This document shows, in pieces, positions 11,641-24,832 of a DNA stretch of 64,000 nt (its first letter is position 1; the number at the start of each line of letters is the position of its first letter). A program made the position numbers and the translations under genes. The notes under the pieces are model-generated. The model worked only from the letters and a program-made list of their open reading frames with translations, made no database searches and was not told the origin of the DNA. This DNA is from Arabidopsis thaliana (lineage: Eukaryota > Streptophyta > Magnoliopsida > Brassicales > Brassicaceae), in assembly GCF_000001735.4 (NCBI RefSeq), contig NC_003070.9:3720001-3784000 (forward strand), written 5' to 3'.

Positions 11641-13405
11641 ACAAATCTACCTACTGATTTTGACGTGTTTGGAAGAGACGAGAAGAGCTTTTCTTAAAAT
11701 ATATACAGTATTGGGATTATACATGAATACTAGCCAAAACAAGAAGTTAGTGACTACTAAATAATGAAAGCAAAAAACAATCTAAAACTATTTTACTATA
11801 TCACATAATAAAATTGTACTTTTCAATATTCATAAAGTACGTTTGAGTTGATTTCAGATTTTATGTCAATCAATCTGTGGAAGTAACAAACATTTCTTAT
11901 CGAAATAAATGATCTTCTTTTTACTTCACCAAATAAAGTCGTTGATTGGGATTGACCCTTATTATGCAAGAAAACTTAAAACACCAAAACATGGGAAGCA
12001 CTTAGATCATGTTATGCTCTTGTCCAAAAGAGAGACAAATTATAACACGGGAACTAGAGTAATAATTTATAACTATAAAAAAACAATTTAATACAATACA
12101 AGCAAATGTCACATATCATAAACCAGGAGATCTTCACCAAATATAACTTTTACAAACCTTGATTCCGTGATTATCTTTTTGGGTTTTTATAATGTGAAAA
12201 AAAAATATCTTACTACTATATGATTACATTTTGGAAGTGAGAAAACAGTTGACCAAAAAAGTGTGAACATTGTATTGAACGTTTAAACGCAAATACATGT
12301 GTCGTAGGAACAAAAACACTCAAACACAAATATTCAAAACGTGATTAACAGTTGTTAAATCAAACTTCAATCAACCTCTTCTTTCAGATCAATTAATCTA
12401 CCCACAAGGCCACAACCAAACTTTGAAATTTTCATTGTCTTTTTTTTTAGAATCAAGAAGTGGTAGTTAATTAGTCATTTAGTATGATCTAGTTGTAGTA
12501 GATTGTATCCGTGTATTATTGGTTATACGAAAAATTCAATGTGGTATAAAATTCAATATTAATTCAGGCCGTTGAGTTGGTTATATTAAAATGGAATTAG
12601 TTGACGAGTATTTTATTTATTTCAATCAAGTTGTGTGATTGACATCTTAAAAAAAGTGTTAAAACGTATTGCGATTAACCAGTAATACTTGTTATTTTTC
12701 TTTTTCGTCAAACTGAACATAGTACTTTTTAACTTTGTTTTTTTTTTTTCCTTTCCTGTTACTCAATCATGATAAAAACAATATTTTAAAACCGACAATA
12801 AAAAAACAAAACAATATTTTAAATTTGTAATCCGTTAGTTGTGACTTGTGAGTGCTATATTTATATTTAGGTTGATTTATACGTGTAGTAGAAAAGGAAG
12901 GGTATTTTCGTCAGAAAAAGTAACGACGAGGGTCCAATATTCTGAAGTTTTCAACGATTTGTGTGTGTATTATTCTCATCATCAATGACATAAATAAACA
13001 AAATAAAATAAAACATAACAACCGGAAATGTGTTTTTTTTTTTAATAAAGAATTGAAAATGACAGAATCTGAGAAAAAGGACGAAAAATTCGTCGCTTTA
13101 CTTTTTTTTATCTTCGTCTCTGTTTTGTTCGTCTGCTCGTGCCACTCTTTCAAAAAATCTCTTCTTTTCTTTCTAAGTTCTTCTTTAAATCTCTAATCTC
13201 AGCAGGAAGCAATCTCTTATGTCTCAAGTTTCTATTTTCCGAATCTCCCAGAAATCTTCAACTCTGTCTTGTCGTCTAGTCACATTTTGAATTTTTAAAC
13301 CAGCTCCGACATTTTTTTGTTTTTAATTCTTTTCGATTCATAACAAAGGCTGGTGATTTGGCTTCAGCTTCCTAGTCGCATGAATCTACTGAAATCGAGT
13401 AGAAA
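11641..13405. other. Intergenic, KTN80.1 upstream region
   Basis: AT-rich non-coding DNA with numerous A and T runs and no convincing gene, RNA or transposon. The part after about 13100 is pyrimidine-rich (tctttct, aatctctaatctc) and probably includes the KTN80.1 promoter and 5' UTR, which ends at the ATG at 13406. Confidence 0.6.
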
Positions 13406-16400
13406 ATGGCGAAGCGTGGATATAAGCTACGTATCCTTTTATAGTTCTTCATTGGTGCTATATTATTGGAAACTTGTAACCTGAATAACAAAAGATACAA
13501 ACTTTAGCTACATATTTGATTTATTTTCACCCCTAACTTTAGAAATTTGATGTTGTTCATTCACTGTAGCGTTAGGGTTTATCTGCATTGGTGGGGTTTA
13601 TGTTCTTTTTTTTGTTGGTAAATTGTTATTTGAGATTTTTCATGAAAATGTTCTTCTGGGTTCTAATTTCTGCCTCTGTCATCTTAAAAACCAAACCGAG
13701 TTCAGATGATAGAAGAGACATTGTTATCTCTGTTTGTCTTGACTTTTTCTTTCGTTCTGGATATGAATTTTTCTTGACTTGGATTTGGAAAATTAGAGGA
13801 GTTTGTGGCACATTCTGGAAATGTGAATTGTCTAAGTATCGGAAAGAAGACGTCACGGCTCCTTCTAACAGGTGGAGATGATTATAAGGTCAACCTTTGG
13901 TCAATCGGCAAAACCACTTCTCCAATGGTCTCTTTCACATTTCTCTCTTTTTTTAATTTGTTCATTCTCGCTGGTCTTCATTTGCAATTTCTTATCTGGT
14001 TTCAAGATTTGCCACTTATAGCTATAACTACAGTTATTTCAGCTAATGTGTATGAAAATGTCAAAATTGTGGTCCCTCTTGGTATAAAGCATGTAACATC
14101 TTGTTTCTCTTCATAGAAGAGTGATGATATTTTATTTTATGTGTTGTTGGCAGAGTCTTTGTGGGCATACAAGCCCGGTTGATTCAGTAGCTTTTAACTC
14201 AGAAGAAGTTTTGGTACTCGCTGGGGCTTCTTCAGGTGTGATAAAGCTGTGGGATCTAGAAGAATCAAAGAGTAAGCTGATTAATTTTCTCTTCTCATAT
14301 ATTATCCCTAGATTATATTAGAGGCACTCACACTTGTTATTGTCTGGACGAATTATAAGTCCTGTGATGGATGGTTAGTTTCAGATAATGAGGTCTAATA
14401 TTTTCACTCTTGCTCTTGAAGTGTAGTGGTTCGAGCTTTTACTGGACACAGATCCAATTGTTCTGCTGTTGAGTTTCATCCATTTGGTGAATTTCTTGCA
14501 TCGGGATCTAGTGACACCAATCTAAGGGTTTGGGATACCAGAAAGAAGGGATGCATCCAAACATACAAGGGTCATACTCGCGGCATCAGCACTATTGAAT
14601 TTAGCCCTGATGGTCGTTGGGTAGTGTCTGGAGGACTTGACAACGTTGTAAAGGTAAGAACAGCAGTAACGACAAGTGCATTGTTTTGTTCCTTAATGAT
14701 TGTTCTTATAACAATGTACTCTTTATTGTACTCAATAGGTATGGGATTTGACTGCTGGAAAGCTATTGCATGAGTTTAAGTGTCATGAAGGACCTATTCG
14801 CTCCCTAGACTTCCATCCGCTGGAGTTTCTCTTAGCCACTGGTGAGTTTTTAGCTTTTCTTTTCATGTGTTTTAGGGCTGAATTGGTAGCAGCTTTCTTT
14901 TAGTTGATAAATTACTGTTTTGCATCCACTAGGTTTGTTTTGAGGTCTTCTGACTTCATATACCACCCTTTCGTAATTCAGGTTCTGCTGACAGGACTGT
15001 GAAATTCTGGGATTTGGAAACGTTTGAACTGATTGGAACTACTAGACCAGAGGTACCTGAGCTTGTGTTTTGTTATTAATCTGTCCTGTTTAGCGTTGGA
15101 TTCACTTTATAGTCCATAAGATAAGACTTAGTTTTACTTGCACTATTGTCAACCTTCTTCCTGGCATGTGGTGTCCTTTGTTTTCCAGGCTACTGGAGTT
15201 CGTGCAATCGCTTTTCATCCAGATGGTCAAACCCTTTTCTGTGGATTGGATGATGGCTTGAAGGTTCTGATTGTCTTTGTGCTCAACTATACAACTTAGA
15301 TGATGTCCAGAGTCAAACACTGATATTATAAGTTCATGCACATAATGCAGGTTTATTCATGGGAACCAGTGATTTGCCGGGACGGTGTTGATATGGGATG
15401 GTCAACACTTGGTGACTTCTGCATCAACGAAGGAAAGTTTATTGGTTGCTCATATTACCGAAATTCTGTTGGGATATGGGTTTCAGATATATCGGTATGT
15501 AACCGAATGTGAATGTCCATACCTCATGTGAAAAACTTAAACTTGTATTAAGTTCGTGTTTGTTTCTCAGGAACTTGAGCCATATGGAGCAGTATCTGAG
15601 GATAAGAATGAATGCATGGTGAAAAGATTTAGTGTCTTGAATGATCAGTCTGAGAGAATGGGAAGTGGCCCAAGGGGCAGCGTATCCCCAGATTATGAGA
15701 CAAGAGAGATAAAGAACATATACGTCGACTGTGAGTGAATGTTAATTATGTTTTTATGTTCATTTGCTTTGCAAGTGTGGTATGGCAGATATATGCTAGG
15801 CCTTCATCTGTCAGTATAAATGACCTGTGATGTAAGAGGTTATCTAGTTGCTATCTTGGCACCTGGATGAATGCTTGAAATGGTTTTTGACTTAGTCAGA
15901 AGTGTTTTTAATGTAAACCATTGCAACTGTAGTAGGAACTCTTGTGATCAGCAACACAAAAAGGTATCTAGACTTTAAGCATGTTGTCACAATATAGTGC
16001 TGTGAACTCTTTTGTTTATACTTAAAAATTTTGTAGGAATTGAAATGAATGAGTCCAAAATGCAAATCGCAGTATTCGTTATTGTATGGAACAAAGTAGT
16101 CTTTAGACAATAGTTGGGGGAGCTGACATGTGATTTTTTGGCTTTGATGTCTGTTTCTTGGCCAGATCAACATAATATTTCTATGTCATTCACTTATGTG
16201 GGCTAATTCCTTATGTTTGGTCTGATTTGAACTCTCTTTGTTTAAAGCCACAGGTGGAAATTTGAATGTAGCGCAAAATCCAGGATCTCTGAAAGCGACA
16301 TTGCCTTTGGAATCAGGAAAAGTAGCTACTATGGTGAGCGAGAAGCAGAATGCAGCATATTTTGGACCAGCAGGAGACAAGTATTCTAGTACATCGCGGG

Positions 16401-19363
16401 ATAGTGATAGTGGAGAGGAATCTTCTTATTCAGAAAGGGAATCTATCCCTTTCTCAAGAACGAAATCGGGCATGTTGCTAAGACCAGCACATGTAAGAAA
16501 GACGCTAGCAAAGTTTGAAGAATCAAAACAGTCAGCGGTTGTTCAATCTGCAACTCGAAAGAAAAGCGGATTGGCTGTTGAGGAGGAACCACAAACTCAA
16601 AACGCGTTTCTTTCAGAACAGAATGCTAGTAAACCTTTTGATGCTGAAGATTCTATCATCAAGGGTATTACTAACAAGTTTGAAAAAGCTTTATCATCGG
16701 AACCACCAACTGATGAAGCGAATCGTAGGTTCCCTGTTCTCAGACTTTAGTTTCATGTAGCTTTCAGATATTTTAATCTATCTTTTGAATATCTCTGCAA
16801 CCTTGCCTCAGGTATGTTCCTTAAACCACCTCGTATCCATAGGTCATCAAATAGCAAGTACAATGACACAAGACGAGCAATGTCTGCTGATCCGGCAACT
16901 TTTGGCAAAGGTGGGATGGAGAACTCAGGAGACGTAGAGGATATTCCCAGCAAAACTGAAAGAGTTCTTTCACGAGAAAAACCTGGCGATGAACAGAAAA
17001 GTAAGTTCTTGATTCAAAAATTAAAACTGACTAATATATGGCCATTTTTTCTATTAAAGCAAACGCCAAATCTTATGCAACCTTAATGTGACTGGCTTTG
17101 TGTCAAATATGAGTGAACAAAAAGACAGCCCACGATGCCAAAAGACATCTATTAGGAAGAGCTACTAGACTATATCTAGTTACTATAGATTGCTACTATC
17201 TAAATCTTTAGCTACTGTTAGAACTTGCTTCGAATTCTTCATCATCCGTAGTCTGTGGTTCACGTACTTGGTTTTGAGACAATGATCAATTAGTAATTGA
17301 CCGGTATAAAATTTCTGTTCTGTAGACACTGAGTACCCTAGCGGCAGCAGAGAATTGAACCCTGTGAAGATTGTTGAAGGAGGTTAGGAATTTAAAACTT
17401 TTGCTGTTTCTGTTTTTTCTTCTTAGCATTTAAGTTGGCTGGCTACAGTTTCCTTATAAATTGATATGTTTACAGTAAATGTTGTCTCGGGGAGGACACG
17501 CTCCTTAGTTGAGAAGTTTGAGAGAGGAGAAAAAACTACTCATACTGAAGGAGCCAGTACAACAATAGAACAGAACAATAATGCAGTGCAGGAAGATCCG
17601 CGTAAGACATCAAGACAGACAGGTGAAACTCCTGTCATATCAACACGACGAGCTAGGAGTACTCCAGCCAGAGTGATGCCTATTGTTCTCAATCGGGATA
17701 GTAACGTGACATCTGATGAGCCTCCTTTAACACAACCAGCTAGGACTTCTTCATTTCCAGTGATGCCTGTGATACTCAATCAAGCTTCTAATGTCACATA
17801 TGATGAGCCTTCTGTAGCGTTAACACAAGAATCTAGAACTTCTCATGCCCGTATATTGCCTGTGACATTCAATCAGGCGACAAATATTACATCTGAGGAG
17901 GCTTCTGTAACATTAAGGCGCCAACGCAGGAATTCTGCAGCACGAGTAAGGCCTGTGTTACTCAGTCAGGCAACATCTCATGAGTGTCCTGTAACATCAG
18001 TACGTCCATTAAGGACTTCTCCAGCCCGTGTAATGCCCACGAAACTAAATCAATCTGTTAACATGACATCTGATACATCTCATATAGCATCCATGCACCG
18101 AGTTAGTCCAACACAAATGTTGGCTACACCCACTGTGATTGATCAAGTGGCTGATATGACATTGGATGAGACACATGCAACACAAATTCAACCAGCTTGC
18201 GATAACATGCCTCAGGTACTTTGCAATGATTAGCCTAGGCAACTTATTTTTTACTTTGAAAGAGTACTGTATACATGACAAACGTAATTGATTGTTTGGT
18301 TTGTGGCTTTGTGCAGAAGGAAGAGCCGAATATATCTGATAGGGAAGATGATAGTGACATAACTGAAAATCTTATGCTAACCCATAACGAGTTCTTAAGC
18401 ACTCTTCAATCGAGGTTGACAAAGTTACAAGTAAGCATTCTTGCTTCTTTTCTGTTCTTTTCCCTGACCATTATTTGTTTTAGTATTAGTTTGCAAGTGG
18501 TTGACTTCTAAACATGCAGATTGTAAGACATTTTTGGGAGCGTAGCGATGTTAAAGGCGCAATTGGGGCATTAAGAAAACTGACAGATCAGTCTGTGGGT
18601 ATCTCAGATTCTCGGTAGATTACTTTTGTTTTTGATGTTTGTATGTTTAGATAAGCTAACTCATAGATGTTGGGACAGGTTCAAGCAGATGTGATCAGTA
18701 TTCTAACTGAAAAAATAGAAATTCTCACATTGGATATGTTTTCTCAATTGGTCCCTGTCCTCACAAGCTTATTGGGTAGCAGGACAGAGAGGTAAACATA
18801 TCATACCAAATTTCCACCTTAGACCATATTTTTTTGCTTCTGAGCTATAACGATTTCATGACTTGGTTTCTAAATGAGAGTAACGACTGTGCAGGCCGGT
18901 AAATGTCTCCTTGGATATGCTCTTGAAGCTTGTAGCAGTGTTCGGTACAGTTATACGCTCAACTGTTTCAGCTCCACGGATTGTCGGCGTTGATCTTCAT
19001 GCAAATGAAAGGTATTTGAGCTAACACCACTCTCTGGAATCTCATTTAGTTTGCTACGCTGATTCTCATTCACCAATAAAAGTAAATAAACCACAATGCA
19101 GGCTAGAAATTTGCCAAATTTGTTCTGCGGGACTGCACAAGATTCAAAGAATTCTTCCAGTTCTCGCAAGGTAAACATCCTAAGCATGCTACTTTCATCA
19201 CATTCCTAATGACTTTAAGCGATAGAAGAGTAACTTTTGGAAATCGAATTCTTCACATATTTCCCTTGTTTTGGCTCTCTTTTCTTTTTGCTATGAATAT
19301 AGAAGAGGCGGTCTAATAACAAGAAAGGCTCAAGAACTAAACCTAGTTCTTCAAGAACCATAG
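13406..19363 (+). CDS. KTN80.1: Katanin p80 WD40 subunit
   Basis: Nineteen exons: 13406-13430, 13797-13927, 14154-14271, 14427-14653, 14739-14841, 14982-15052, 15189-15263, 15351-15494, 15571-15730, 16254-16724, 16812-17000, 17326-17382, 17476-18215, 18317-18430, 18520-18594, 18679-18791, 18895-19011, 19102-19170 and 19303-19363. They total 3060 nt (1019 aa). The N-terminal ~300 residues form WD40 repeats ([40 protein letters not shown]). A long Ser/Thr-rich linker follows, with ~30-residue repeats in exon 13. The last ~180 residues are the con80 domain ([20 protein letters not shown]...) that binds the p60 ATPase. In Arabidopsis, KTN80 proteins target katanin to microtubule branch points and crossovers. 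The linker is long for the animal family but usual in plants. Confidence 0.95.
17640..18215 (+). repeat. Degenerate ~90-nt coding repeats in KTN80.1 exon 13
   Basis: Five to six imperfect units of about 28-31 codons share the pattern R-x-S-x-A-R-V-x-P-x-x-L-N-Q-x-x-N-x-T-S-D-E. Examples are [66 protein letters not shown] and [14 protein letters not shown]. They lie in the linker between the WD40 and con80 domains. Confidence 0.8.
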
Positions 19364-21723
19364 CGGCAAGCAAAACCAAGAATTGATCATACAAGCGGTC
19401 CACAAGTTGTTGTAATGTACGTTGCAAAGAAGCGTCTTGTGTCTCTCGAGTCCAATCTCACTAAGGTTTATATATCAGAGAGAAAGGCAGAGTCTCTTGC
19501 TGTGGGATCGAACTATATATTCTGGAAACTAATGGTTGTTGTAAATCATTTTTTTGGCCTACGTAGCTTCAATTCTTGGTTTGTTGTTGTTCCGTGGAAC
19601 TGCAACTCATATTGATTTAATTCCTAACTGATGTGTCTTTGTGTAGTCTTTCTTATTTTGTCTACAATATCATTTTGTAATAGACAAAACGGTAGTTCTA
19701 ACCGAACCAATAGCTGTTATTGACTTATTGTCTATTGTATAGTGTCATTTTCCACACATAGCGTTGCACATTCTTCTAAGATTCAATTACTTGTATAAAC
19801 TTTTAAACTCTTCCACTTTTGGTAATTCGAAAAGATTATTCTTACCTTGTTCATTATTTCGGGATTTCTTCAATTTCTTACATGGCTTCTATGATGAGAT
19901 CACCTGTTAACCATCTAAATATCAATGAAAAACTTGCAAACTACCTAAAAATTATTCTAACACTTTCACGTTTCATAAGTATTAGTCTTAACGTTTTATC
20001 CCATTTGCCGTTTTGGGGTTTCTCAACTTTTTACATTAGCTCAACCGGTTAGTGCAAAATGTTGTTGGATCTAAACTAGTAAATATTCAGATACATCCAA
20101 CCAAACAAAAAAAGATCTTCTAAAGAAAAAAATATTTTAATAGAGAAGTGAATCTAAACTGGAAAAAGATCTAAAAACGAAAGATCTATAAACAAAAGAA
20201 AGAAAAAAAAAACGTAAACACGAATTCGGATGGAGCCAGACAGTGTGTATTAGCAAGTCGCATTGGTTGCAGAAATCAAGAATAAGAACAAAAAAAAATG
20301 GTTTTTAACTTATTGGGTTTCGGAGTTGCGTAAGGAGTCAACCACTATATAGAGACACTCCTGTCTCAATGAAGTAATGGTTAAAAATAATGGAAGAACG
20401 CAAAACATGGAATTGTTTTTTTTTTTTTAATAAGACTTCTTTCTTTAAAAAATAAATAAAATTGTCTCGTATTAGGTCGAAGAATCCAAAATTTCAAAGC
20501 ATGATTATTTGATTTATTTAGTTTTTGTCAACCTTCTAAAGTATTTGACATAGGAGTAGGACACGAGTCACTACTAACTTTTCTAAAGATTTTTTGCTTT
20601 TTATTACTTTATGATTTTATTTTATTTTTCTTATCTGATTATGTTACCCGATTCAACTAAAATATCTGTTATTAGGTTTCGTTTCGTTTTGGTTTCAATG
20701 GATCAACAGTTTATGGAAATTATTCGTGGCTATAAAAAACTAATATCAGTTTTGTCTTCCTTTCATGCAAAGCAAACAAAAACTCTTCCTCTCTTCTCCT
20801 CTGTTTCTCTTTCTCTTGAGCTGGCTCTTGTCTTGTCTACTTTCATTACAGTGACTCTGCATGCTTCAGGTCTCGTCTAATTCTTGAATTCTCTTCTTTT
20901 CTGTTCCGTAATTTACTTTCTAGGGTCTCTAGATTTGTGTCTCCTCTAACAAAAGATCCTATCTTTCGACAAATTTAATTTCATCATTGACCTTTGTCGA
21001 TTCCATTCTCTCTCTATCTCTCTGTTTCTTCGAAAACCTAGAGGTTTTGAATTTAATGATTCCTTTTTATGTCAATAAATTTGCAATCAATGGGAGCTTT
21101 TTAAAATCATCGTTATATCTATAAACAAAAAAACAGTAATTACTCTTCTTAGATCTAAAACAATTAATAAATCTTTCCCTTTTTTCTCATCATAATTTTT
21201 TCGTATTTAACTCTTGTAAAAATTTGCTTAGCCGTTTCGCTTTCTCAGGCCCCAGGTGATTCGTGTCTTCTAGGTCAGCTTGTGAAACCTGAGAGAAGCC
21301 ATCTTTTGTTTGCGGTTACAAACTTTGCCGCTTCAATATTTCATTGCTGTTTTCTGGGAAAACCTTTTTCTAGTTTTTTCGGCTTATTATGCCTTTTAAC
21401 TTTTTGTGCATTTAACATTTATTGTTAGTGCTTTGCTTAGTGTAAAGTAGTAGTTCTCTTTGTAATATTACCATAAGGTTCAGAAGTAAATTTTTCTAAA
21501 ATTGTTTTCTTGTGGGAAATTCAGACTGATTTCAGCAACATGCATGGGCTTAAAATCAGCTTCTAAGACTGAGATTTAGTGACCAGTGTGGTGGTGTCTT
21601 GTTCTCTGTTCTTGGGAGAACACAAAGGCAGTGTGGAGTCTGGTGAGTTTTCTGATTCTTGAAAAGATTTATAAATTTTCTTGCAAAATTAGTCTTTATG
21701 TTGAATTGTGTTGCAGGTAAAAT
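19364..21723. other. KTN80.1 3' flank and DUF707 gene upstream region
   Basis: The first ~300 bases are the probable KTN80.1 3' UTR. 19.7-20.7 kb is AT-rich DNA without a recognisable gene. From about 20765 the DNA is CT-rich and looks like a long 5' leader of the DUF707 gene. A GT-AG intron just before the start codon (donor gtgagt near 21640, acceptor ttgcag at 21717) is plausible. Confidence 0.55.
20731..20738 (+). promoter_or_regulatory. Candidate TATA box of the DUF707 gene
   Basis: tataaaaa is followed about 30-50 bases later by CT-rich leader-like DNA. The start codon is ~1 kb downstream, which fits an intron-containing 5' UTR. Position-based inference only. Confidence 0.4.
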
Positions 21724-24459
21724 ATGATACATGGTTTGCCATCTATGAAGTCTATCAAATCATTGAAGTCACTTGTTAAAAGAAAAACCAATGCTCAAGA
21801 AGTGGTATAAGCGTTTTTCCTACTATATAGAATTTTCGATTATGTTCTCATTTATCCTGCCTTCTTCGGTGACTAAAGCTTTGGAACATGGTACAATTGC
21901 AGAGTAAATCCGGGTGGAAAATGAAGCCCTTTTTGGCTCTCATGTGTACAGCTCTTTTGATCTTTTGGTATAAGACCACAAATATTCAGTTTGAACAAAC
22001 AGAGGTACTGTTGGAACCAATCCTATTAAGTGAGATGTGGGGATTCGATTATTAGAGAAGTAAACTTCTTTCTTACTTTGTTCAGATAGAAGAAACAGAT
22101 TATCCTTTTGACATGGCTAAGGTAACGTTTTGATACTAGGAGAGTCATCATTTGTTGCGTGTTACCGGTTTAATGTAAAGTTCACTTGTGGATGGTGTTC
22201 AGGAATCTGAAGCAGTTAACGATAAATTAAAAGGCTTGCCTCGTGGAATCATACAGTCTAGATCAGATCTTGAATTAAAGCCTCTCTGGTCTAGAGGTAG
22301 TCTGAGGTCAAAGGTTAGAGGCATCAAGAATCGCGGAATATATTCTTTGAATATCTATGTAGCTTGAGGAGTTTCTGATGTTTGTTGTGATTATTTAACA
22401 CAGGGTGTGGAAATGACTAACCGTAACTTGTTGGCAATACCCGTAGGACTTAAGCAAAAGGGTAACGTCGACGCTCTTGTAAAGAAGGTATTGCTATTTT
22501 TGCTCGAGTTGATACTAATCCTAGGCATTGAAGAAGAACAGAGGATTCCTCTTAACGTAAAGCTCTTGTGTCTCAGTTTCTTCCCGCGAATTTCACGATT
22601 GTTCTTTTCCATTATGATGGAAATATGGATAAATGGTGGGATCTGGAGTGGAGTTCAAAATCCATACATATAGTTGCACAAAACCAGACTAAATGGTAGT
22701 TATCTTCCTCATTCTCTATTCCCTATTGTTCTGCTTCAACTTGGGATATCGAATTGTATTGGATGATAACTAGTTTTTGGTAGAGTTTAAGCATGCATAT
22801 GCATCTTTAAAGAAGGTGACATAGAAACAATGTTTTGTTTAGATGTTCAATTGTGTAACATTGGTTTATGAATGTTCCTCTCTTGGTTGTTATAGGTGGT
22901 TTGCAAAACGATTCCTCCATCCGGATGTTGTATCCATTTATGATTATATTTTTCTTTGGGACGAGGATCTTGGAGTAGAGAATTTCAATCCAGAGAGGTT
23001 TAATCTTCTTACTCTTTCTACTAGAAGGAATCATGAGTGATAGAGAACTAAGTGACACTATTTTTCTGCAGATATTTGAAGATAGTTAAATCAGTGGGAC
23101 TGGAGATATCTCAACCGGCTTTGGACCACAACTCGACTGAAATACACCATAAAATCACTCTCCGTTCTAAAACAAAGAAATTTCATAGGTTAAATTTTGT
23201 TCATTAGGAACTTTTTTTGGTTTTCAATGCATTTGGTACTAATTTACATCATGATGCCTAAAAACACAGGAGAGTTTACATCAATAGAGGCCATAAAAGA
23301 TGTTCTAATACTAGCTCAGATCCTCCTTGCACCGGGTAATGGTTTGGTCGGCGATGAATTAATTTCTTTGAATTGTTGGCTATATATATTGATACATTTT
23401 GTTCTGTTTTCTCTGTTTGTAGATTTGTTGAAGGAATGGCTCCGGTGTTTTCGAAAGCTGCTTGGCTTTGCACTTGGAATCTTATACAGGTAATTTTCAC
23501 TTGATTACTTGTATAAGTTAGTAATCTGATCCTGAAGTAATTTATTCACTTGCTGACATATTTGTTTTGATTTCTGTAGAATGATTTGGTTCATGGATGG
23601 GGAATGGATATGAAACTTGGGTACTGCGCACAGGTTACCTTTTTTCTGTATAACTCAAGATTTTGTGGTACTAACCAAGAACTTACATTAAGCTAATGAT
23701 TTCACCATTCTTGTTCCTATTTCTGATATTACGCATAGTTTGGCATTTTTAATCCAATTTTCTATCATTTACAAACCGGTATGAATGTTGTAGGGAGACC
23801 GAACGAAAAACGTAGGGATTGTGGATAGCGAGTATATCCTTCATCAAGGCATTCAAACTTTAGGTGAAAGTGTTCCTGAGAAGAAGGTATAATCTCTTAA
23901 AACCAATATAGAAAGGACATGTTTTGATGATCCGGTTGACCAAACAAATTTTTATATAACCGTTGTTCCTATGATATCCGCAGAAGACGGCTCGTGATGT
24001 TGGGACCAGGGTAAGTTGTATCGACTCAAAAACATTCTCGATTCTAATTCTTTTGGTCTTCACTAAATAAAACTCACTCCTTCGTGTTTCTTTTTTTTGT
24101 CGATATTTCAAGAGACAAGGCCATACAACTTTTGATTCAAGAACCGAGGTGAGTTAACCGATGAATTATTGTTTCTTTGATATGTATTCAATAGACGGTA
24201 AAACTTAGCATTCTAGTGTTTGTGATGAAACAAGTAGATAAGGAGACAATCGACATGGGAGCTTCAAACTTTTAAAGAACGATGGAGCAAAGCGGTAGAA
24301 GAAGACATTAAGTGGATCGATCCATCGTCATCAAGCTCGATGACAAAGAGGAAGAGTAACGGTAATAACAGAAGATTAAGGCGTGGTAGTAGTAGTAGTC
24401 ACCGAGTAAAGCATAAGAGAAGTCAAGAGACATCAAGAACAACAACAACACACAAATAG
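21724..24459 (+). CDS. DUF707 type II membrane protein
   Basis: Fifteen coding exons: 21724-21804, 21903-22004, 22086-22121, 22203-22313, 22404-22487, 22577-22695, 22896-22997, 23072-23188, 23270-23335, 23423-23489, 23580-23633, 23794-23886, 23984-24010, 24113-24148 and 24238-24459. They total 1317 nt (438 aa). A basic N-terminus precedes one hydrophobic segment (~residues 36-50, PFLALMCTALLIFWY), a type II anchor. The lumenal part has the family blocks NLLAIPVGLKQK, TIVLFHYDG, WWDLEWSSKSIHI, and YDYIFLWDEDLGV with an acidic DED motif, then GFVEGMAPVFSKAAW and NDLVHGWGMDMKLGYCAQ. The family is sometimes labelled lysine-ketoglutarate reductase trans-splicing related, an annotation artefact. 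The DED motif and topology suggest a Golgi glycosyltransferase-like fold, which is inference. The tail is Ser/Arg/Lys-rich. Confidence 0.93.
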
Positions 24460-24832
24460 CAAGAGAAGGATTATTATACACATAGATAGTGTTTTTCTTT
24501 ATCTCATTAACCAATTTATATATGATTATACTACTTATCCTTAGTTAGTATATAGCTTTCTTGGAATTGATGAAAAAGGGTTCATATTAAGATTTGTAAA
24601 AGCTCATGTCCATTATGTACTTTCATCACTATAACTACTTTAAAAATCAAATAAAGAGACCCACTTTCCTAACTTATTCTTATTGGATGATTGACAAAAA
24701 CAAAAACAAAAAATTCTTATTGGACCAATACAAATAAAAAGGTTTTTGAAGTAAAAAATAAAAGGCTAATTTTTATTTTTGGTAGTTTTTTTAAAAATAA
24801 AAAAATTAAGGATAATAATGACAAAATGGAAT
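24460..24832. other. DUF707 gene 3' flank
   Basis: Probable 3' UTR followed by very A-rich DNA up to the target-site duplication of the neighbouring retroposon. No gene is seen. Confidence 0.5.

Noticed and set aside
11909..12091. 60-codon ORF after the F-box gene
   Set aside because: No recognisable motif or promoter, in AT-rich DNA where chance ORFs of this size are common.
12911..13196. Short overlapping ORFs on both strands upstream of KTN80.1
   Set aside because: Low-complexity Lys/Phe-rich translations of A/T runs with no family resemblance.
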